This document shows, piece after piece, positions 57,627 to 64,000 of a DNA stretch of 64,000 bases (its first letter is position 1; each line of letters opens with the position of its first letter). The position numbers were made by a program, and so were the translations under genes. The notes beneath the pieces are model-generated. The model was not told where the DNA came from. It saw only the letters and a list, made by a program, of their open reading frames with translations, and did not search any database. The DNA is from Welwitschia mirabilis (Eukaryota > Gnetophyta > Gnetopsida > Welwitschiales): NCBI GenBank assembly GCA_051453625.1, contig JBOZIK010000001.1, forward strand, positions 46,943,482-47,007,481, given 5' to 3'.

Positions 57627-60537
57627 GATCCATTCTCATCATCATCTAATTCAGATTTTGGAAGAGAGCATTCAACTAGTCTTTGAGATGAGTAAAGGTA
57701 ATCATGTTCCTCCTAAAGTTTTTCATTGTGATGAGGACTTTTATTATTTCTTAGTTAATCACTTGGATGATTTTGTATGTGTGTAGGAGATGAATACCCA
57801 CTGCCATGAGATCTCTATTGCTAATTTTACCACTCCATATTTTGCAGCTTCTGGGGAGCTAATTGCTGGTAGAGCCTTTCTTCATGATCAGGTGAATGAG
57901 ATTCCTACTTATATAATTTACTTATTCCCCTTTATAACTAGTGGAGTTTTTTGAGATTGGGCCTCCGTTGTCTATTCTTCCAGCCTTTCCAAGTTAACCC
58001 ACTTGAAGAGGAATGGAGATAGGAAGAAGTGTTTATATGGCCATGTCTTAATAGGTTTATATTTTACTTCTATGGATCGAAGGGATCTACAGCAATTTAG
58101 GGCTATTTATAAAGATTCCTCCTTTGTTTTGTCTCTTCATAAGATCCTTGCTTGATCTTTATTACATTCTCGTTCTTTCTTATCTATGTAGGTAAAGGTT
58201 CTGGGAGTTATGAATTTGGAGAAACATCTCAGGGTACTTTTCCTATTCTATCTGAGATATGAGTTTTACTGAGGAATCTTGCTATTAAGTATATTTATGA
58301 TAACTCTGACTTTTTCATTATTTGATATTTGTAGATAAGGAAGAATTCAAGATCTGGTGCCTCTTCCTGCCAGAAACATGATAAAGCTCCAATAAATTAC
58401 CTTATGCCTATGGAACTAGAAAAGGAAGAGGATGCACCCCTTAGCTTTTCTCGGTGACACTGGCCCTGTGGGGTATTACCTATTACCATCTCTTCTTTTT
58501 NNNNNNNNNNNNNNNNNNNNNNNNNNNNNNNNNNNNNNNNNNNNNNNNNNNNNNNNNNNNNNNNNNNNNNNNNNNNNNNNNNNNNNNNNNNNNNNNNNNN
58601 NNNNNNNNNNNNNNNNNNNNNNNNNNNNNNNNNNNNNNNNNNNNNNNNNNNNNNNNNNNNNNNNNNNNNNNNNNNNNNNNNNNNNNNNNNNNNNNNNNNN
58701 NNNNNNNNNNNNNNNNNNNNNNNNNNNNNNNNNNNNNNNNNNNNNNNNNNNNNNNNNNNNNNNNNNNNNNNNNNNNNNNNNNNNNNNNNNNNNNNNNNNN
58801 NNNNNNNNNNNNNNNNNNNNNNNNNNNNNNNNNNNNNNNNNNNNNNNNNNNNNNNNNNNNNNNNNNNNNNNNNNNNNNNNNNNNNNNNNNNNNNNNNNNN
58901 NNNNNNNNNNNNNNNNNNNNNNNNNNNNNNNNNNNNNNNNNNNNNNNNNNNNNNNNNNNNNNNNNNNNNNNNNNNNNNNNNNNNNNNNNNNNNNNNNNNN
59001 NNNNNNNNNNNNNNNNNNNNNNNNNNNNNNNNNNNNNNNNNNNNNNNNNNNNNNNNNNNNNNNNNNNNNNNNNNNNNNNNNNNNNNNNNNNNNNNNNNNN
59101 NNNNNNNNNNNNNNNNNNNNNNNNNNNNNNNNNNNNNNNNNNNNNNNNNNNNNNNNNNNNNNNNNNNNNNNNNNNNNNNNNNNNNNNNNNNNNNNNNNNN
59201 NNNNNNNNNNNNNNNNNNNNNNNNNNNNNNNNNNNNNNNNNNNNNNNNNNNNNNNNNNNNNNNNNNNNNNNNNNNNNNNNNNNNNNNTCGGTGACACTGG
59301 CCCTGTGGGGTATTACCTATTACCATCTCTTCTTTTCCTTTATTTTCTCCTCTTTTTTTTTGACATAGGTTTTTTCTTGTTTTATTATAGGTTCTTCGCA
59401 TAGAGACTTTGGTCAAGGAGGATATGGACTTTACTACCTCTGGAGAAGACTTTCCTTTGACAGCTAAGGAAGGAGTGCATTACTGTAAGTGAAACTTTTC
59501 CTTCTGTTCCTTCGACTAGCCTCTTCATGGATTTATTATTCCCTTTTAATTCTCAAGTGGAAGAGGTACTTAATAATTTTAATACCTTAATGTATTAGGA
59601 GGATATTTCCTATTCCACCTCCTATTTTCAGCCTCCAGGTCAAAGTCCTCTTGTTGCTTACCCTTCTCTAGAGCCTTTTCGCCACTTGCCTGTAGCTCCA
59701 CAATCCATTGTAAATGAATAGGACCAAGTATCTTATTGCACCAATCAACTTCTGTCAGTGGTGGAGATCTTGTACCCTAAGGTTAAGGAGTTGATGGATC
59801 CGTTAGAGGATTATCAGTCCTTTTTCAGCCTTTTTCATACATAAGTCCTGCATCCTTCACACCTAGATGATGTCTACATCCATCATTGATCCAAGCCAGC
59901 AAATGTATCATAGCACTTTAAGTACAACCATTTTACTCATTTCACTTCCCATTATTCTTTATAGCATAAATGAACTACTTCATCTAAGATTTCTACAACA
60001 TGGTTTATATGATGGAGTCATTTTACTGCATGGCTCATCATAGAATTGAAGCGCGGAAGTCCATGAGTAGTTAGCTCCAGATGTTGAAGAATGAGGTGGA
60101 AAACATTCGTTTATCAGAGAAGAGATCATGGGTAGATGCTTTACATATAGCTACTATAGAAGAAATTTAGGCTACCTTATCTACTCAGCTGATAGAGAGT
60201 GAAAGGATAATTCAAGCTTATGAGGATTGTTTGGCCATTACTATTGACGACATCAATGTGTTATATCATGGCAAAGAGCTCTTGAAGGAACATCTGTTAG
60301 GGACTTTAGTTAATTATAGTAAGCTTTATATGAAGCTCTATAAGTGGTCATATTCCATTACTAGGGTAGATTCTATACCGACTTCTTCTTCAGTTGAAAT
60401 CAATACTACAGCAGTTCCTACATAGCCTACTGAGATGAAAGTAGTTTCAGGAGACATGAAGCCTCTTATCCCAGGCGTGAAGGGTCACAACCCTGTTACC
60501 TTCTCTATGGAGGATCTCCTTCCTCCTCAGCAGTGAT
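57627..60537 (+). pseudogene. Unknown multi-exon gene, antisense within the chromovirus
   Basis: From the ATG at 57627 a frame runs about 175 codons with only two premature stops: MIHSHHHLIQILEESIQLVF, KVFHCDEDFYYFLVNHLDDF, ELIAGRAFLHDQVNEIPTYI and LYFTSMDRRDLQQFRAIYKD. Later exon-like pieces, separated by GTAA...AG sequences, are IRKNSRSGASS (58345), LRIETLVKEDMDFTTSGEDF (59385), LFMDLLFPFNSQVEEVLNNF and LLSVVEILYPKVKELMDPLE (59519-59845). A helical end follows (MLKNEVENIRLSEKRSWVDA and LIESERIIQAYEDCLAITID, with an open frame 60231-60425), then MEDLLPPQQ and a stop at 60535. Nearly all internal stops are TAG/TAA at likely Gln codons. It is opposite to gag-pol and ends about 170 bases from the PBS. 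Family not recognised: an accessory antisense gene or a captured host gene. Confidence 0.55.
58501..59287. other. Assembly gap (787 N) with identical flanks
   Basis: The 49 bases 58451-58499 are repeated exactly at 59288-59336. The contig ends overlap, so the real gap is probably absent and the antisense gene continues without it. Confidence 0.95.
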
Positions 60538-60705
60538 GATTGGTTTTTCTTGTCAAGGTATCATGCACCTTATTTTCACTAACACCTTATTTTCTTTAAT
60601 CATCATGTTATTATTCTTTGATGCATTGTTTGGACTTTGGCTATTTAATTTATAAACTGAGTTCTTTCCTTGTTTTTCTCAAGTAGTGGATTACTACTTG
60701 TTATT

Positions 60706-60718
60706 GGCTTTGATACCA
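60706..60718 (-). other. tRNA-iMet primer binding site of the chromovirus
   Basis: Minus strand TGGTATCAAAGCC, one transition from the standard TGGTATCAGAGCC, two bases inside the 5' LTR. Confidence 0.85.
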
Positions 60719-60720
60719 AA

Positions 60721-61139
60721 TGTAATGTTCCATTTTACTAATTTTAGATTACTTTACATAAAAAGGAACATTTAAAATAATATAATAAGATTCATAGGAA
60801 TAACAAGGAATAATTTAAAGAAAATAAGGCTTTTACTATTTATAGCAGTAGATTACATTCCACATCATTAGCAAGCAGCTTTGGACCAGTAGTTATAGGT
60901 AAATATGTGGACTACGACTTTAGTCCCTCTCCTAGGCTCTTTTGAAGATTAACCAAGGTTATCATCGATTACATCCACCTAGTCTATCCAAATCCACCTA
61001 ATACCGTAGGCTTATATTATATAATGAAGAGACACATCTTTCCATATTTGGGTCACACCCATTTATATCTCTTGTTAACCATGCTCAGTTAGCGCTTAAC
61101 ACACTTGATTATACAATTATAAAATTTTGGAATATTATA
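60721..61139 (-). mobile_element. Chromovirus 5' LTR
   Basis: Starts TGTAATGTTCC; the far end reads GGAATATTATA, a C-to-T-decayed GGAACATTACA. Aligns with 51213-51628 throughout. Confidence 0.9.
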
Positions 61140-62900
61140 ATTTCCTTCTAAATTGACACTAACAATTATTGCCCCCGGATCTTTAAACTTTAGACATTTC
61201 TGTAAAACTAAGTTATTAATGGATTGAACTACGAACACTTTATTAGGGATGGTTCATTTTTGTTTCCTCCTAATCAAGTCTTTCCACAACTTAGAATACT
61301 TAGAGTTCTCTTGTAAAAGTTTCTAAAATTATAAATAGATACTCACATTTTACATTAAGGTTTTTAAATGTTCATCAAAGGTAGGATTTGTGTTTAATTT
61401 ATTAAGCCAAGGGGTAGCAGATTTCTTATAAGAAGAACTTTTCTTTTTTTTGCTTAAAGGATAAGGAAAAGAATGATTTTTCAAAATTTCTATATCCTCT
61501 TATTCATTATTTTTATCACTTTGAGATGTTGAAGCCTTTAGGTTGGGTAAAGATTGAGTGGTAAGTGACCCTTATGGTATTTGATTAGTAAGCATGGGTT
61601 GTTACAAAATACTCACAATATTTTCAATGTTGAATTTTGTTCTTTCTTGTGTTTTTTTCAATTCATCAATGGAACTTCTAAGTGGATCAACTTGGTTTTG
61701 TGAGTTGGATGCTTACTTGATTATTTAAGTTGTTTGATTGAAAATTTATGTTTTAAAATCTCTTTTTAAATGGTTGAAAATTAGGATGATTTATTTGAAA
61801 ATTTTTGAAGTTGGATTATCTATTCATCCTAAGTTGAAAATTATTGTAATTTTAAATTTGATTTTGGTTTTGGTTTTCATTAAAGTTTGAAGATCTTTGA
61901 TTGAAAGAACACACTTCTTCATAAATTATTTCTTTATATTTTGACAATAAAGGACACTCTTTCATAACATGATAGGTGTCTTAATGTAAATCACAAGTTA
62001 GAGCTACAACTACACTCTTCTCTATTGTTACCTTTGCATCTAAAATCATCTAAGTGTATTTTTATAAAGTTGAGGTGAGATTCTTAATGACATTTTTTGT
62101 TTCATTTACAGTTATTATTTCTTTATTTTTGGCTTAACCTCTTTAAGATCTTTAATGATTTAACCTATAGTTTAATCTTCTCTAAATGAGGTAACTCACT
62201 TTCAGTAACTCTTTCAACACTTTTTAAGCATTTTATAAAGTAAGATTCAATAAATTTCCTTTACACGAAAAATCAACTAGCTGCTTAGTTTGATTGTTGA
62301 GTCCACTATAAAAGTAGTCTACCAATTCTTTTTGAGAAAAATCATCTACAAGGTTCAAATGTAAAGCAACAAAAAATCTCTCATAGATAAAGGCATAATC
62401 TTCATTAATCTATTGTTGGAAGTTGGTTATTTCTTTCTTACATTTTCTAATGTTAGTTTCACTTATGAATATCTTAATAAAATCTTTTTAAACTAACTCC
62501 ATGATTTTAAACTCTTATAAGGAACCATTCTTAACCAAATTTTATCTTTACATTTTAAAGTGATGGGAAAAATAACTATGTAAGTTAGATCACTTATGCT
62601 TTTCTTACCATTTTTTAGAGTAAGCACTAACTGTTTGATGCCGACAATTGTTGTAAAGGGTCTTTATCATGTTCACCACTATAAATGGAATAAACATTTA
62701 GGTTTATAAGTTCGATACCATTAACAGGAGGTAAATCAAAAGGAGTTTGAATTTCACATTTTTTTTATTAGCAACTAGTTCTCTAAGAGTGATATTTGCG
62801 TTAGGGTTTATAGGTGTAGTCATAGGAGTTCCAATAACAATGAAGGGATTAGGCAAAGTGACTTGATTTTACTTTTGCAATGAGCTAGACGTATTTAAAA
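61140..62900 (-). pseudogene. gag: Athila-like gag and protease start (second element)
   Basis: Minus-strand frames give PIVIGTPMTTPINPNANITL-like residues with LRELVANKKN (the 'TLRELA' start of Athila gag), then CKKEITNFQQ, RFFVALHLNLVDDFSQKELV and YFYSGLNNQTKQLVDF (the gag core), and INHPNFQPF with the Asn/Gln-rich tail. Near the left edge are YSKLWKDLIRRKQK ('YAKFLKD.I..K') and FKDPGAIIVSVNLEGK, the first residues of the protease. It then stops at the chromovirus insertion and resumes at 51212. Many stops. Confidence 0.75.
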
Positions 62901-63563
62901 ATTGAAAAATATCATTGAAATAATCTTCTAAAAAGTTTTCTTTCACAAAATTAGATTTTAAAGATATAAATGTAGAAACTTCTGGAATTTTTAAAACTTA
63001 CATATATTTGGTGTGCATTCCTTAGTTAAATTTGAAGTTAATTAAACCTTCTTAGATGTTTTCCTCTATGAACAGCTACTCTCTAATATTTTTCTTTCTT
63101 ACTATATTTTATCATGTCCCAGCATACTCAGTTTTGATGCTTAATGTATCATCCCTATAGTTATTTGAATGATAGTCTGGATGATAGAAACATAGAAAAT
63201 ACCAAAAACAAATTTTAAAAAACATAGAAAACAGAAATGTAAAATGATAGATATAAGAAATACAGAAAGTAGAAGATCGTCCATCTGTTTCATCTAAATG
63301 AAAGAGGAGATGATAAAAAAACCCTAAAAATTTTAAGAAAGTGATAAACTAAAAAAACTCAAGGCATAAAGCCCATCAACATTGCACGTCATCTAGATGA
63401 TGAAGCAGATGATAAAGTATTTATTTTGAAATGTAAAGACAGAAACTATGAAAAGAAAAACCTATGCCATTGTAACTAAAAATATAGCATTGCTACAAGT
63501 AAATATCTAAACTGGAATCCAAACACTTACCTGAATAATAACAACTCTCAAGCTTCAAGCAGC
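62901..63563 (-). other. Leader of the Athila-like element
   Basis: Homologous to 16680-16990, with GTCATC cassettes at 63146-63190, 63276-63319 and 63387-63418 (the last contains GTCATCTAGATGA). No coding. Confidence 0.55.
63146..63418. repeat. GTCATC palindrome cassettes in the leader
   Basis: Three cassettes, spaced about 110-130 bases apart, between PBS and gag of the second Athila-like element. Confidence 0.65.
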
Positions 63564-63583
63564 ATTCCCCAATAACGATGTCA
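63564..63583 (-). other. tRNA-Asp primer binding site
   Basis: Minus strand TTGACATCGTTATTGGGGAAT against TGGCGCCGTTGCCGGGG: again only transitions. Confirms the Athila type and the direction. Confidence 0.75.
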
Positions 63584-64000
63584 AGATATGATGTATATTT
63601 GTGCAAATAATTATGCTTGAGAAGATCCTGTCATTCACAAATAAAATAGATATTCTACACAACATAATACACTAATATAGATGGGAGTGAACTTGAATGT
63701 TGTAATCCATTGAAGGCCGAGGCTAGAAGAAAGAGAATTAATTTTAACAAGAAACACTTACATATTCTAGCAATAAAAATAAATTGCAATATATAAAATC
63801 ATAATGCAATACAATTATGCAAAGTTAATCTAGGAAAGAAAAGAAATAATGCACCTAAACTAAAAATGCTCAACCTTAATAAAAGTTGCCCTCATAACCT
63901 ATATCTCTTAAGAAACTGTCAGTAAATTGGAAGCAATATAAACTATGACAGATAAGTAACAAAAAGCAAAAAAAATGAAAAAGAGTTCATTGTATTGATC
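63584..64000 (-). mobile_element. Athila-like 5' LTR, partial (window end)
   Basis: Matches the start of the LTR at 44110 and the others through 'aatatagatgggagtga', 'ttgtaatccattgaagg' and 'gcacctaaacta'. The window ends inside it. Confidence 0.75.

Larger units (their letters stand above)
51213..61139 (-). mobile_element. Nested Ty3/gypsy chromovirus-type element
   Basis: Two direct LTRs of about 416-419 bases (51213-51628 and 60721-61139) flank 9.1 kb. A tRNA-iMet PBS adjoins the right LTR and a purine tract adjoins the left LTR, so the right LTR is 5'. Order on minus: LTR, PBS, antisense gene relic, minisatellite, gag, protease, RT, RNase H, integrase, LTR. The five bases outside the LTRs (atctt left, atttc right) match at three positions, a possible eroded target duplication. 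By eye the LTRs are roughly four-fifths identical, so the insertion is old. Confidence 0.85.
44110..64000 (-). mobile_element. Large Athila-like element carrying a nested chromovirus
   Basis: Order on the minus strand from the right edge: 5' LTR (63584 onward), tRNA-Asp PBS, leader, gag (62900-61150), protease start, [chromovirus 51213-61139], protease remainder, RT, RNase H, integrase, 3' accessory ORF, 3' LTR (45890-44110). The two LTRs share features not seen in the 9-18 kb pair, such as 'taatgcacctaaacta'. The element runs off the window inside its 5' LTR. Confidence 0.8.

Noticed and set aside
58397-59416. Several apparent open frames of 270-340 codons
   Set aside because: They span the 787-N gap. 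The real coding in this area is the plus-strand antisense gene.
1-64000. CRISPR arrays, bacterial operons, rRNA genes
   Set aside because: None present. The repeats seen are LTRs, minisatellites and microsatellites of plant type.

Overview
The window is A+T-rich nuclear DNA of a land plant, probably a flowering plant with a repeat-heavy genome. I infer this from Ty1/copia and Ty3/gypsy lineages that are characteristic of plants: a SIRE/Maximus-like copia, Athila-like gypsy elements primed by tRNA-Asp, and a chromovirus primed by tRNA-iMet. The species cannot be named from what is visible. I found no intact host gene. Almost every recognisable protein segment is a decayed retrotransposon relic with many in-frame stops. 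Most stops fit C-to-T or G-to-A decay (Gln codons become TAG/TAA, Trp codons become TAG/TGA), as expected of old methylated DNA.

Layout. 1-4.9 kb: two copies of a copia RT, one running through RNase H, then a 3' accessory ORF and a 3' LTR, all on +. 5.5-7.6 kb: 3' end and LTR of an Athila-like element on +. 8.3-9.3 kb: end of a copia LTR, its PBS and gag, interrupted by a minus-strand Athila-like element (about 9.3-18.3 kb) with both LTRs, a tRNA-Asp PBS and a tandemly duplicated interior. A gag zinc-knuckle relic on + lies just beyond it (19.1-19.4 kb). 19.7-25.6 kb: two direct copies of an unclassified repeat ending in a conserved coiled-coil-like ORF, separated by sequence with two tRNA-like pol III promoter relics. 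26.2-31.6 kb: a minus-strand Athila-like gag-pol relic. 32.5-32.8 kb: a second copy of the copia LTR end. 32.8-38.2 kb: mostly unassignable DNA with a degenerate tandem array, microsatellites and one more tRNA-like relic. 38.4-39.8 kb: an isolated Athila-like gag on minus. 44.1-64 kb: a large minus-strand Athila-like element (3' LTR, 3' accessory ORF, INT, RNase H, RT, protease, gag, PBS, 5' LTR running off the window).

The clearest structure is a nested insertion. A chromovirus (51213-61139) with recognisable LTRs, PBS, polypurine tract, gag and pol sits inside the protease region of the 44-64 kb Athila-like element. Between its PBS and gag it carries a CpG-type minisatellite and, antisense to itself, a multi-exon gene relic with TATA boxes that I could not identify. 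This antisense gene, the palindromic GTCATC cassettes scattered through the Athila-like LTRs, and the accessory ORFs downstream of pol are the observations most worth follow-up.

Nine N runs break the sequence. At two of them the flanks repeat each other exactly (49 and 45 bases), so those gap sizes are suspect.
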